From: an uncultured Clostridia bacterium
Lineage (GTDB): Bacteria > Bacillota > Clostridia > UBA1381
DNA length: 35,941 nucleotides
Direction: 5' to 3'
Assembly (NCBI GenBank): GCA_910585485.1
Contig: CAJUEZ010000018.1
Coordinates: 1-35,941 of the forward strand
Within the stretch, counting starts at the first letter, position 1, and the number at the start of each line of letters is the position of its first letter. Below are positions 25,654-33,680 of this stretch, one piece after another. Both the position numbers and the translations under genes were made by a program. Under the pieces are notes generated by a model. The model ran no database searches, was not told the DNA's origin, and was given only the letters and a program-made list of their open reading frames with translations.

Positions 25654-26255
25654 CAGTTATGACCTTTTTCATATAAATCTTTAACTTTCTGCTCAAAAAG
25701 AATTAAATTTTCTCTCGCTATCATAATCATGTCATCTGAAATCATATCTCGGAGAATTTCTTTTTTTGTGTCCCTATTTTCATGTAAAATTAACTGTCTG
25801 TATTTTTCAATTATAGGAAGTATAGCTTTATAAAGGTCTAAATCCGATGATTTTATAACGGACAATTTTTTCGCAAGCAACGGAAATTTTCCGTTGGTTG
25901 ATACAGATAATGATATGTCGCCGCAGACAGACACCGCCGGGGACACAAAATCCGACATTTCCGCATCATCAACAAGATACGCTAAAATTTTTTGATTCTT
26001 AGCGTCTTCCGCAACTTTGCGATTCACCATCTTATCATTTGTCGCTGCAATCACAAGGAAGGAATCTTTAATGTCTGACGGTTCATATGTCTTTTGAATT
26101 TTAAGTCCGACATTGAATCCATCACAAAATTCCGGACTTATCACTTTAATTTCTGCGCCGTTTTGCGCAAGACTTTCGGCTTTTCGCAAAGCGGTAAAAC
26201 CACCGCCGATTATCGTGCATAATTTGTTTTCTACATTAAGCATTACAGGGTACAT
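25653..26255 (-). CDS. sirC: Precorrin-2 dehydrogenase / sirohydrochlorin ferrochelatase-type protein (CysG N-domain)
   Basis: This would oxidise precorrin-2 to sirohydrochlorin with NAD+, in siroheme or B12 synthesis. A Rossmann start, CTIIGGGFTALRKAESL, is followed by GAEIKVISPEF, VIAATNDKMVNRKVAE and the SLSVSTNGKFPLLAKKL helix typical of the Met8/CysG N-terminal family. It has about 200 residues, the single-domain form. I chose the ATG at 26255, seven bases after GGAGG. An upstream in-frame ATG at 26273 overlaps this ribosome site. The chosen start shares one base with the hemB stop (TAATG). Whether it also chelates iron cannot be told from sequence. Confidence 0.85.
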   Translation of the reverse strand: MYPVMLNVENKLCTIIGGGFTALRKAESLAQNGAEIKVISPEFCDGFNVGLKIQKTYEPSDIKDSFLVIAATNDKMVNRKVAEDAKNQKILAYLVDDAEMSDFVSPAVSVCGDISLSVSTNGKFPLLAKKLSVIKSSDLDLYKAILPIIEKYRQLILHENRDTKKEILRDMISDDMIMIARENLILFEQKVKDLYEKGHN

Positions 26256-27217
26256 TATAATTCCTCCAGCCATTTTGCCGCGTCAAGCGCGTAATATGTT
26301 ATAAGCATTTTTGCGCCCGCCCGCTTCATTGCGGTAAGACTTTCTATCACGGCTGCTTGCTCGTCTATCCAACCGTTCAGCGCTGCGGCTTTTATCATTG
26401 AATATTCTCCGCTCACCTGATATATCGCAAGAGGGACACTAAACATATCATTTACTGTCCTTGCCACATCAAGATACGGCAAACCGGGTTTAACCATTAT
26501 AATATCCGCGCCTTCATCAATGTCAAGCTGTGTTTCAATAATAGCTTCCTTCTTATTTCTAAAGTCCATCTGATAACTTTTTCTGTCCCCAAATGACGGC
26601 GCGCTGTTGGCAGCGTCACGAAACGGACCATAAAAAGCGGAGGAATACTTAACGCTGTATGCCATAATAAGAATATTTTCAAATCCGCCGTCATCAAGCG
26701 CGTTTCGTATTTCGCCTATTCTCCCATCCATCATATCTGACGGCGCGACTATATCCGCGCCCGCCCGCGCGCAGGAGAGAGACGCTTTTGCAAGCAGCGG
26801 CAATGTTTTATCATTTACCACGCGTCCATTTTCAATAACACCGCAATGTCCATGAGAAGTATATTCGCAGAGACATATATCGGCAATAACAATCAAGTCT
26901 GGATATAATTTTTTTGTAAGACGTATAGCGCGCTGAACAATACCATTATCATTATATGCCTGAGAGCCCATCTCATCCTTTTCCTTTGGAATTCCAAAAA
27001 AGAGAACCGCGTTTACTCCCGAAGTAGCAACTTCATCAAGAGCCGATGGCAAATCATCAAGCGAATATCGTTTTATCCCCGGCATAGATGGTATCTCTTC
27101 TGTGTCACCGTCTATAATAAACATCGGATATATTAAATCTGTTTTATCAATTGAGATTTCATGCACCATATCCCGTATTTGTTTTGACGCGCGAAGACGT
27201 CTTGGTCGTTTTATCAT
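26255..27217 (-). CDS. hemB: Delta-aminolevulinic acid dehydratase (porphobilinogen synthase)
   Basis: This condenses two 5-aminolevulinates into porphobilinogen in the cytoplasm. The 320-residue length is typical. It starts IKRPRRLRASKQIRDMV. The zinc-site cysteines appear in DICLCEYTSHGHCG, so this is a zinc-dependent type. The two active-site lysines lie in MAYSVKYSSAFYGPF and IIMVKPGLPYLDV. AGGAGTG precedes the ATG, which overlaps the cobA/hemD stop by four bases. Two copies of the operon-specific 12-base word lie within it. Confidence 0.96.
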   Translation of the reverse strand: MIKRPRRLRASKQIRDMVHEISIDKTDLIYPMFIIDGDTEEIPSMPGIKRYSLDDLPSALDEVATSGVNAVLFFGIPKEKDEMGSQAYNDNGIVQRAIRLTKKLYPDLIVIADICLCEYTSHGHCGVIENGRVVNDKTLPLLAKASLSCARAGADIVAPSDMMDGRIGEIRNALDDGGFENILIMAYSVKYSSAFYGPFRDAANSAPSFGDRKSYQMDFRNKKEAIIETQLDIDEGADIIMVKPGLPYLDVARTVNDMFSVPLAIYQVSGEYSMIKAAALNGWIDEQAAVIESLTAMKRAGAKMLITYYALDAAKWLEEL

Positions 27218-28650
27218 TTTATTTCACTCCTGACACATTCAATAATTCCCTCGGCCGACGGATAACACGCGGTTTTATAAATTTTAATGCCATGTTTTTC
27301 TGCCTCCTTAGTTGTTTCTTTTCCTATCGAAATAAATTTTGCGCCGCATTCATTTTCTGCCATTTCATTAAACGCTTTTGCGGCGCTTCCACTTGAAAAG
27401 ACTACATAATCCACGTTATCAATACAAAGATTTAACAACTCTTTTTTTGCGAAATCTGTCTCTGTTCTGTAAATGCTTATATCTGTAAAAGAAATATTGC
27501 TTTGTTTTAACAAATTAGGAATATTGCGCGCCGCGTTTTCAGCGCGAACAAGCAAAAGATTATCAGATTCAGAACATTGCGCGCATAATTCTTTCGCAAG
27601 ATACTGTCCGCTATGTTTTTGCGGTATTATATCGGCATAAATTCCTTTTTCTTCGAGAGAGCGCGCCGTTTGTTGCCCAACAACGGCGAATTTAGTGTCC
27701 CTAAAAATACGTGAGTCAAATTTTGATTTTTTCATATACTCAAAAAAAATATTCACTCCATTAGAACTGGTAAAGATAATATGTGTGAATTGTTTTAAAT
27801 CGGTTTTTTCAAATATGTCATAATTTATGGCAACAGTTTTTATAAGAGAAATTTCTGTCACATCAAAATCCTCAGATATAGCCTTTATTTGAGAATTAAT
27901 TACCCTGCTTCCCGTTGTAAGAATTCTAATACCTGACGGCTCAAACCATGTTTTTTGTAAATTCACCGCGTTTCCTATAATAATTACTGCCGGCGATGAC
28001 ATATGTTTCGCCATATTGGGAAGGGATTTTAGTGTCCCTGTAATATGACGCTGCTTTTGGGTTGTGCCGTCTGAGATGACTGCCGCGGGAGTAAAAGGAG
28101 ATTTACCACTATCCATAAGTCTTTTGGCAATATTTTCGGCTGAAGAAAGTCCCATTAAAAAAACAAGCGTCCCGTTTAAAGATGCAAGCGATGAGTAATT
28201 TACATGTTCATTATCACCTTTTTCATGTCCGGTAATAACATGAAAAGAATTTGCCGCATCCCGATGCGTTACCGGAATGCCACAATATTCAGCAACACTG
28301 TAGCATGAAGAAATCCCGGGAATAATTTCGTATGAAATATTATTTTCATCAAGACAAGCGGCTTCTTCGCCGCCTCTTCCAAATACAAACGGGTCGCCGC
28401 CTTTCAGCCTTACCACATTTTGTGTCCCTCCATATTTTACAAGAATCTCGTTTATTTTATCTTGTTCCATATGATGGTTACCGGCAATTTTACCCGCGTA
28501 AATGAACAAACAGTCCTCTTTCGCATAATTTAAAAGAGTAGGATTTACAAGCTTATCATACACTATCACATCCGCGTTTTTAATCTTTTTAAGACCTTTA
28601 AGCGTTATAAGAGCGCTGTCCCCCGGACCCGCTCCAACAAGATATACCAT
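27214..28650 (-). CDS. cobA-hemD: Uroporphyrinogen-III C-methyltransferase / uroporphyrinogen-III synthase fusion
   Basis: This bifunctional enzyme closes hydroxymethylbilane to uroporphyrinogen III and then methylates it twice with SAM to precorrin-2. Residues 1 to about 240 are the methyltransferase: VYLVGAGPGDSALITLKG at the start, VRLKGGDPFVFGRGGEE at about residues 78-94, and GIPVTHRD. Residues about 245-478 are the HemD domain (TTGSRVINSQIKAI, IFTSSNGVNIFFEYM, VDYVVFSSGSAAKAFNEM). Such fusions are common in Clostridia and channel flux to siroheme or B12 rather than heme. GGAGG lies eight bases before the ATG, which directly follows the hemC stop. Confidence 0.93.
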   Translation of the reverse strand: MVYLVGAGPGDSALITLKGLKKIKNADVIVYDKLVNPTLLNYAKEDCLFIYAGKIAGNHHMEQDKINEILVKYGGTQNVVRLKGGDPFVFGRGGEEAACLDENNISYEIIPGISSCYSVAEYCGIPVTHRDAANSFHVITGHEKGDNEHVNYSSLASLNGTLVFLMGLSSAENIAKRLMDSGKSPFTPAAVISDGTTQKQRHITGTLKSLPNMAKHMSSPAVIIIGNAVNLQKTWFEPSGIRILTTGSRVINSQIKAISEDFDVTEISLIKTVAINYDIFEKTDLKQFTHIIFTSSNGVNIFFEYMKKSKFDSRIFRDTKFAVVGQQTARSLEEKGIYADIIPQKHSGQYLAKELCAQCSESDNLLLVRAENAARNIPNLLKQSNISFTDISIYRTETDFAKKELLNLCIDNVDYVVFSSGSAAKAFNEMAENECGAKFISIGKETTKEAEKHGIKIYKTACYPSAEGIIECVRSEIK

Positions 28651-29517
28651 TTAATTTTCCTCCGCTATTTTTAAAGCTTTTACCGCCATTTTCTTTCCCA
28701 ACTTTATTGGATTATCACCACACATACTAAATCTTATTTCTGATTTAGTGTCCCCATAAAATATACTCATAGTTATATTTTGTCCGTCGCACACAGCAGA
28801 CGCGCCGCAAGGCGCATTGCAGCCTCCTCCAACGAATTTAAGAAATGCCCGCTCCGCTATCAGTTCTGTCATTGTGGTTGTTTCATTTATAGCGTCAGTA
28901 TACTTTTTCATTTTTCCTCGAACCGTTTCAACAGCAAGAATCCCTTGACCCGCCGCGCAAATAAAATCATCACCAAGAGGCATAATTTGTATATCTGTAA
29001 TATCAAGACGGTTTATTGCCGCTTTTGCCATAATAACCGCGTCATATTCTCTGTGTTTCAACTTTTCCAGACGCGTATAAATATTTCCCCGTATCGGTTT
29101 AAAAACCGCATCGGGAAAAAGATGTCTCGCCTGTGCTTCACGTCGAGCGCTCCCCGTTCCGATTACTTTAATCTCACAAGTTTTAGTGTCCCCAGAGCAC
29201 ACGAGCACGTCGGTTCTGTCATCACGCATCAGCGCTGCGCTGATTTCAAGATTGTCCGTCATTTCAACAGGCATATCCTTTGCACTGTGAACAGCCATAT
29301 TAATCTCACCGTTTAACAGCGCCGTTTCAAGTTCTTTTATAAATACTCCTTTGCCTCCAAAACTTTGGAGCGTTCTGTCAAGCCGCTTATCGCCCTTAGT
29401 GGAAATACCCACTATTTCAAAAGTATCAGTCGGAAAATGTGCCTTCAATACATTAATAACCGCTTCGGTCTGCTTCATTGCAAGAGCACTTTTACGTGAA
29501 CCAACTCTAATATTCAT
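28651..29517 (-). CDS. hemC: Porphobilinogen deaminase (hydroxymethylbilane synthase)
   Basis: This joins four porphobilinogens into hydroxymethylbilane. Marks include IRVGSRKSALAMKQTE at the N-terminus, GGKGVFIKELETALLNG, AVHSAKDMP (catalytic Asp and substrate-binding region), GTGSARREAQ, and the dipyrromethane-cofactor cysteine in FVGGGCNAPCG. At 288 residues it is slightly short but complete. GGGAGG precedes the ATG, which overlaps the hemA stop by four bases. It contains two copies of the 12-base word, both read as GDTK. Confidence 0.95.
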   Translation of the reverse strand: MNIRVGSRKSALAMKQTEAVINVLKAHFPTDTFEIVGISTKGDKRLDRTLQSFGGKGVFIKELETALLNGEINMAVHSAKDMPVEMTDNLEISAALMRDDRTDVLVCSGDTKTCEIKVIGTGSARREAQARHLFPDAVFKPIRGNIYTRLEKLKHREYDAVIMAKAAINRLDITDIQIMPLGDDFICAAGQGILAVETVRGKMKKYTDAINETTTMTELIAERAFLKFVGGGCNAPCGASAVCDGQNITMSIFYGDTKSEIRFSMCGDNPIKLGKKMAVKALKIAEEN

Positions 29518-30647
29518 TTAAATTCCTCCCTGAGAGTATTTATAAAATATTGGAATTTATTATAGTCGTTTTCTGCTTTGAGATTATACACATTACGGCG
29601 AAATTCAATTTTTGCATTCTCATTTTCAAGTCTATTTTCTGTCCCTTTTAAAAGCGATTTATTTTCAGTAAAAAGTTTCCATACAAAAAACTTATCGATA
29701 TATTCGGAAAGTATTTTTTGCGCCTTGCCTGTTTCTTGTATTTTAATTTTATTATTGTTTTCAGCAATCTCTAAAAGGTCGTCTATATCTTTGTAAACAA
29801 TATATTCATCACTTTTAATATCAATATCCCGCGGAACGGCAAGGTCAATAAATGCCCTTGTTTTCTGAGTGGTAATCGTGCCGCGAATTTTCTCACCGTC
29901 AAGAACAACATGAGGACTTGAAGTGGCGCTTATTACAGCGTCATATATATTAAAATTATTGTATCGATATTCGTAATCTATTGTCACCGCGCCATCTATT
30001 TTACTAATTATTCCTCCATGCGTTCTGGAGGTTGCGTAAATATTAACTCCGCCCAGGGACACTAAATCTTTTAAAATTATTGATCCCGTTTTTCCGCTTG
30101 CGCCTATTATAAGTATATTCTTGTCGTTTAGTGTCCCCAAAATATTTTTGCATAATTTTATTGCTATGGTGGCTGCTGACAACGGTGTTTTTGACAGTAA
30201 TGTTTCCGTCTTCACCCTTTTTGCCCCTGTAACGGCAAATCTAAAGAGTGTGTTTAAATATTTTCCGCATGCGGCATGGTCCATAGCAAACTTGTGAGCA
30301 TCTTTCACTTGTCCGAGTATCTGATCTTCTCCCAAAATCATAGATTTAAGTCCCGATGCTGTCAGCATTAGATGCTCGCAACACTTGTATCCTTCATATA
30401 TTGTAATATAGTCTTTTATATTTTCATCAGCGAGGGACACTAAATAATCAATAAATCTTTCACACAAATTATTTCCCGCAAGATAAAATTCACAGCGGTT
30501 ACACGTTGAAAGAATCACTATTTCATCCGCGATATTGAGTTTTATATATTGAAGAATTTCAGCTTGTTTCCGCTTTGTAAAAGATACTTTTTCCCGTATT
30601 TTTACAGAAGCCTTTTCATGACTGATACTCACTGCAAGCAACTGCAT
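29514..30647 (-). CDS. hemA: Glutamyl-tRNA reductase
   Basis: This makes glutamate-1-semialdehyde from glutamyl-tRNA with NADPH, the first and usually rate-setting step of the C5 route. Motifs are SISHEKASVKIREKVSF, the catalytic cysteine in ILSTCNRCEFYL, SMILGEDQILGQVKDA, and the NADPH-binding IIGASGKTG. The start is best placed at the ATG at 30647, eight bases after AAAGGA. A TTG two codons upstream, at 30653, lies too close to that ribosome site. The C-terminal dimerisation domain is somewhat short (total 377 residues) but reaches the usual end. Four copies of the 12-base word lie in it. Confidence 0.94.
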   Translation of the reverse strand: MQLLAVSISHEKASVKIREKVSFTKRKQAEILQYIKLNIADEIVILSTCNRCEFYLAGNNLCERFIDYLVSLADENIKDYITIYEGYKCCEHLMLTASGLKSMILGEDQILGQVKDAHKFAMDHAACGKYLNTLFRFAVTGAKRVKTETLLSKTPLSAATIAIKLCKNILGTLNDKNILIIGASGKTGSIILKDLVSLGGVNIYATSRTHGGIISKIDGAVTIDYEYRYNNFNIYDAVISATSSPHVVLDGEKIRGTITTQKTRAFIDLAVPRDIDIKSDEYIVYKDIDDLLEIAENNNKIKIQETGKAQKILSEYIDKFFVWKLFTENKSLLKGTENRLENENAKIEFRRNVYNLKAENDYNKFQYFINTLREEFK

Positions 30648-30744
30648 ACGCAAATTCCTTTCTAATGTTAATAACTGACTTTTTGTTTATAATCTGTGAT
30701 TCTTCATATTAAAACCGCAAGTTATTTTTCCAAATATTATGATT

Positions 30745-30773
30745 ATTTTATCACTAAAAATGATAAATTGCAA
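30745..30773 (-). promoter_or_regulatory. Promoter of the hem operon with a dyad filling its spacer
   Basis: On the minus strand TTGCAA (30768-30773) and TAAAAT (30745-30750) are 17 bases apart. A perfect inverted repeat, TTTATCA / TGATAAA with a 7-base spacer (30747-30767), fills the gap between the boxes. It is a candidate operator for tetrapyrrole, iron or redox control; the regulator is unknown. Confidence 0.55.
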
Positions 30774-30805
30774 GCGCGTTGACAAGTTGTGCACAAAAGC
30801 ACCTT

Positions 30806-31747
30806 TTATCTTACTGTCAACAGTTGTTTTGACATTATCAATTCAAACGGATCACCATCAAGCGCAAACCCGCCTATTGTCTTATATCCAAGCTTCATGT
30901 AAAAATGCTGTGCCGTTTCGTCCGACTGTGTAGAAGTTAATACTTGCGTATAACCCTTATTTTTCATCTCATTTTCCCAATGTTCCACCATTTGTTGTCC
31001 GTAGCCCCTGTCTCTAAAGTCCTCCAAAAGATATAATAAATTCATAAACGGCATATTGTCCCAAAATAAATTGTACCTCAGCCAACCGCAGAATTGGTCG
31101 TTTTCCGTGACAACATATACGCGGTTTAAATTAATAGAATTTATCAGTTCTGCGCGCGCAATGTGCCTGTCATACAGTAAAATAATATCCGCGTCACGCT
31201 CCTGTGCGTGTCTGATGCACGGTTTTATTACATATTCAAGCTGACAGTCATACGGCTCGGCATCCGTATGCTTTTTGTTGATAATTTTTGCGTCAATACA
31301 ACCCAAACCTCTGTAAAAAGCCTGAGTTTCTACCGCTGAATGTGAGGAAATGTAGAGTTTATCCGCTCCCTTTCCACCTGCCCATTTTGCAGCCAAGGAA
31401 AACAGCTTCTTTCCTATTCCCTTACCGCGCATATCCTCTGATACATGTATGCTCGACAAGTCCAGATATTCATTTTCCCATAAATCAGGCTCAACCGACA
31501 CAAATCCCTTTAATTTACCGTCCGAAAAAGCGCCGCATACAAAACCGCCTGTTCCCACGGTATTTTTGAGACATTTCACAAGAAATGTATAATTCTCTTC
31601 AGACCAATCATCAATAAACGGGTCGTCCTTAATAACCCATGCGCTGTTTTCACGTCGGTAACACTTGCCTACAACCTGACGGCGGATAAATCCGTAAAAC
31701 AACTCTCTGCAAATTTTATTTTCACTTAATTCTCTGTATGTAATCAT
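30806..31747 (-). CDS. Tandem GNAT-domain acetyltransferase fusion
   Basis: Two GNAT folds are joined in one 313-residue chain. The first (about 1-170) has the acetyl-CoA loop in VSEDMRGKGIGKKLF. The second (about 175-313) has FRDRGYGQQMVEHW and the HFYMKLGYKTIGGF end. Both loops keep the R/Q-x-x-G-x-G/A pattern, so both may bind acetyl-CoA. The substrate is unknown. GAGG lies upstream of the ATG. It is the last gene of the EamA-ACT-GNAT unit, two bases after the ACT gene stop. No clear terminator separates it from the hem promoter. Confidence 0.82.
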   Translation of the reverse strand: MITYRELSENKICRELFYGFIRRQVVGKCYRRENSAWVIKDDPFIDDWSEENYTFLVKCLKNTVGTGGFVCGAFSDGKLKGFVSVEPDLWENEYLDLSSIHVSEDMRGKGIGKKLFSLAAKWAGGKGADKLYISSHSAVETQAFYRGLGCIDAKIINKKHTDAEPYDCQLEYVIKPCIRHAQERDADIILLYDRHIARAELINSINLNRVYVVTENDQFCGWLRYNLFWDNMPFMNLLYLLEDFRDRGYGQQMVEHWENEMKNKGYTQVLTSTQSDETAQHFYMKLGYKTIGGFALDGDPFELIMSKQLLTVR

Positions 31748-31749
31748 CT

Positions 31750-32115
31750 TTAAATAACCTCATACCCCACATCTTGAAGCACCGTCAGGGCTTTATCAAA
31801 ATTTTCCGCTTTCGTCAGAATATAGTCGGTGTTATAAGTTGACACGGCGAATATACCGATTTTGTTTTCTGCAAGCAATGACGCTATTTTTGACAAAATT
31901 CCAATCAGTGAAAATTCAAGCGTCCCCTCTATCCGAAATGCCCGCCAGCCATCGTCACGCTCCGTCACATTTTCAGGCACATCTTTCGTTATGCACACCA
32001 CTGATTTCTCCTCGTCGGTCTTACCGATAAAGCAAATTTCACTGTCTAAATTTACCTGTGAAAAATCGGTAACCTGACATATCGAAAAATCAAAATTTAA
32101 TTTTTTCAGCCTCAT
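31750..32115 (-). CDS. ACT-domain protein
   Basis: This is a small cytoplasmic protein of 121 residues with a paired ACT-like layout: an N-terminal half with strand-rich KKLNFDFSICQVTDFS, and a clear ACT pattern in the C-terminal half (FRIEGTLEFSLIGILSKIASLLAENKIGIFAVSTYNTDYILTK, shown here only by its key blocks SLIGILSKIASLL and GIFAVST). Such CASTOR-like proteins bind amino acids. No catalytic domain is attached, so a sensing role is an inference. AAAGGA precedes the ATG. It sits between an EamA transporter and a GNAT protein, suggesting amino-acid-related function for the unit. Confidence 0.75.
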   Translation of the reverse strand: MRLKKLNFDFSICQVTDFSQVNLDSEICFIGKTDEEKSVVCITKDVPENVTERDDGWRAFRIEGTLEFSLIGILSKIASLLAENKIGIFAVSTYNTDYILTKAENFDKALTVLQDVGYEVI

Positions 32116-32128
32116 ATTATTTTTCCTT

Positions 32129-32542
32129 TCACAATGCTAAAAATATCGTTCCGGCGGTAATTAAAATACAGCCTATAAGTGATTTTACCGTAAACTTTTC
32201 ATGCAGAAATACAAATGCAAAAACAAGCGTTATAACCACGCTCAGCTTGTCTACCGGTACTACCTTTGACGCCTCACCGATTTGCAGAGCCTTGTAATAA
32301 CAAAGCCACGACGCGCCCGTAGCAAGTCCTGACAATATAAGAAAAACCCAGCTTTTTTTGCTTATAGTAAATATCCCGCCCAGAGAATTTGTCAGAAACA
32401 CCATTATCCACGCCATACCTACAACTACCATTGTCCGTATCGCTGTCGCAAGATTGGAGTTTACACCATCTATTCCGATTTTTGCAAGTATTGATGTCAG
32501 CGCCGCAAACACCGCCGACATCAGCGCAAATATAAACCACAT
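32129..32542 (-). CDS. EamA/DMT-family transporter, half-size
   Basis: This is an inner-membrane protein of about 137 residues with some five hydrophobic spans and one EamA repeat (ALMSAVFAALTSILAKIGI, LATGASWLCYYKALQIG, KLSVVITLVFAFVFLHEKF). Half-size members function as dimers. The cargo may be an amino acid or another small metabolite. I chose the ATG at 32542, about ten bases after GAGGA. The in-frame GTG at 32551 touches that ribosome site. It is the first gene of its operon, behind a good promoter. Confidence 0.82.
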   Translation of the reverse strand: MWFIFALMSAVFAALTSILAKIGIDGVNSNLATAIRTMVVVGMAWIMVFLTNSLGGIFTISKKSWVFLILSGLATGASWLCYYKALQIGEASKVVPVDKLSVVITLVFAFVFLHEKFTVKSLIGCILITAGTIFLAL

Positions 32543-32563
32543 AATTGTCACTTCCTCGCATTT

Positions 32564-32604
32564 ATTTTACCATTTTTACTGCAAAATTTCAATATCCGAT
32601 ATTG
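32564..32604 (-). promoter_or_regulatory. Promoter of the EamA-ACT-GNAT operon with an overlapping dyad
   Basis: On the minus strand TTGAAA (32587-32592) and TAAAAT (32564-32569) are 17 bases apart. A perfect inverted repeat, CAATATC / GATATTG with a 1-base centre (32590-32604), overlaps the -35 box and is a likely operator. Confidence 0.55.
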
Positions 32605-32625
32605 GTAAGTACAGTTCCAAAATCG

Positions 32626-33510
32626 TTATAAATGCTTTAAATTCTGACGGTAGCTTTTCAAAAATTCCTCATCGTATTGTAACCGCACTTTATCTATTTC
32701 TGAGCACAGCATTTCTCTGTCGTTCGGTAAAAAGCCCTGCATATTAAACATATTTGACGCGCCAAGCGCGGCAAAGTGCGTTTTAATTTCAAGCCCCTCA
32801 ATAAGCATTTTCAGCTCCGCCAATTTTTCTTTTTCACTTTCCTCCTGCCAGCTTCCGTTTTGAATTTCCTCATACAGCTCGGAGGACGGATAAACAGTAA
32901 GCATTGATGAGCCGATAATTTTTGGATTTAATTGATTGAATATTTTAAGTGTATTTTTTACACCCTCAGCACTCTTACCGTGACCGTAAATTCCCGCAAG
33001 ATAAAAGAAATTATATTCAATATCCGCTTCATCAAGCTTTCCGCACTGCTCCAAAATATCGACTGAACCATAGCCCTTATTCATAAACTCAAGCGCCTTG
33101 TCGTCACCCGTTTCAACACCGATAGTAATTCTGTTATACCCGACCGTCCGAAGCTCTTTCAGTTCCTCTATACTCTTTGGAGTAATATCGGTTATCCTCG
33201 CAAAACAACCGATATTGGTGAGCCTTTGCAAATACTGCTTTGAAAGATGCGCGATATTTTTAAGCTTTTGCGTATTCAGAACAAACGGGTTTGCGCCCAC
33301 TAAAAACAGCCTGCGCGTATCCGGTGACATTTCGGCCAGAACCTTTAAAACCTCCTCAATTTCGCTTATCGGCGACATTCTAAACTTAAACGGTATGTCC
33401 TCATACAGCGTGCAGAATTTGCACTTATGATGCGTGCAGCCAGCCGTAACCTGTAATAGCGACGACCACGCCTCATATGGCGGCCGCCAGATTGTTCCTG
33501 TAAAATTCAT
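32626..33510 (-). CDS. Radical SAM protein with CX4CX2C cluster motif
   Basis: This is a radical SAM enzyme of 294 residues. The cluster motif near residue 25-33 is GCTHHKCKFC, with four residues between the first two cysteines. This spacing is seen in a COG1032-like subgroup (CxHNxCxFC) and not in the classical CX3CX2C enzymes. Later features are the SAM-binding IGVETGDDKALEFMNKG and a C-terminal NMQGFLPNDREML segment. No B12 domain is attached. The reaction is unknown. AGGGTG precedes the ATG. It is transcribed divergently from an HxlR regulator, which may control it. Confidence 0.82.
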   Translation of the reverse strand: MNFTGTIWRPPYEAWSSLLQVTAGCTHHKCKFCTLYEDIPFKFRMSPISEIEEVLKVLAEMSPDTRRLFLVGANPFVLNTQKLKNIAHLSKQYLQRLTNIGCFARITDITPKSIEELKELRTVGYNRITIGVETGDDKALEFMNKGYGSVDILEQCGKLDEADIEYNFFYLAGIYGHGKSAEGVKNTLKIFNQLNPKIIGSSMLTVYPSSELYEEIQNGSWQEESEKEKLAELKMLIEGLEIKTHFAALGASNMFNMQGFLPNDREMLCSEIDKVRLQYDEEFLKSYRQNLKHL

Positions 33511-33553
33511 ATAATCACCCTGAAAAATTATTTGATAAGCTTATCATATTTTC

Positions 33554-33590
33554 AGTATAGCATTTACAGTATGAATCGTAAAGTACGATT
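33554..33590 (-). promoter_or_regulatory. Promoter of the radical SAM gene with overlapping dyad
   Basis: On the minus strand TTTACG (33577-33582) and TATACT (33554-33559) are 17 bases apart. The 17-base dyad AATCGTA-AAG-TACGATT (33574-33590) covers the -35 box. A second small palindrome, GATAAGCTTATC (33532-33543), lies downstream in the leader. Confidence 0.5.
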
Positions 33591-33616
33591 ATTTTTAATA
33601 TGTACTATTAAAAAAG

Positions 33617-33655
33617 ATACTTAGTATTGACAAAAACAAATCGGTATGTTACGCT
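33617..33655 (+). promoter_or_regulatory. Promoter of the hxlR-like gene with overlapping dyad
   Basis: A perfect TTGACA (33627-33632) and TACGCT (33650-33655) are 17 bases apart. The palindrome ATAC-TTA-GTAT (33617-33627) abuts the -35. It resembles the TACT...AGTA sites of YodB/HxlR-type regulators, suggesting autoregulation. Confidence 0.5.
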
Positions 33656-33680
33656 ATAAAAAAGGAGCTGACAATAAAAC

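Larger units (their letters stand above)
25764..30444. repeat. Dispersed 12-base word TTTWSTGTCCCY, 13 copies within the heme operon
   Basis: Plus-strand copies of TTT[AT]GTGTCCC[CT] begin at 25764, 27691, 28028, 28418, 28744, 29182 and 30127. Complement copies begin at 25939, 26432, 30055 and 30433. Two further copies with C for G (TTTTCTGTCCCY) begin at 26579 and 29635. All five genes carry them. They are read in more than one codon phase (for example as GDTK, GTLK, FSVP and LVSL), so no shared protein motif explains them. I found no full match in the other 31 kb. Confidence 0.8.

Noticed and set aside
30787..30796. TTGTGCACAA palindrome near the hem promoter as a Rex site
   Set aside because: Rex sites have a six-base gap between the half-sites, which is missing here; it also lies upstream of the -35.
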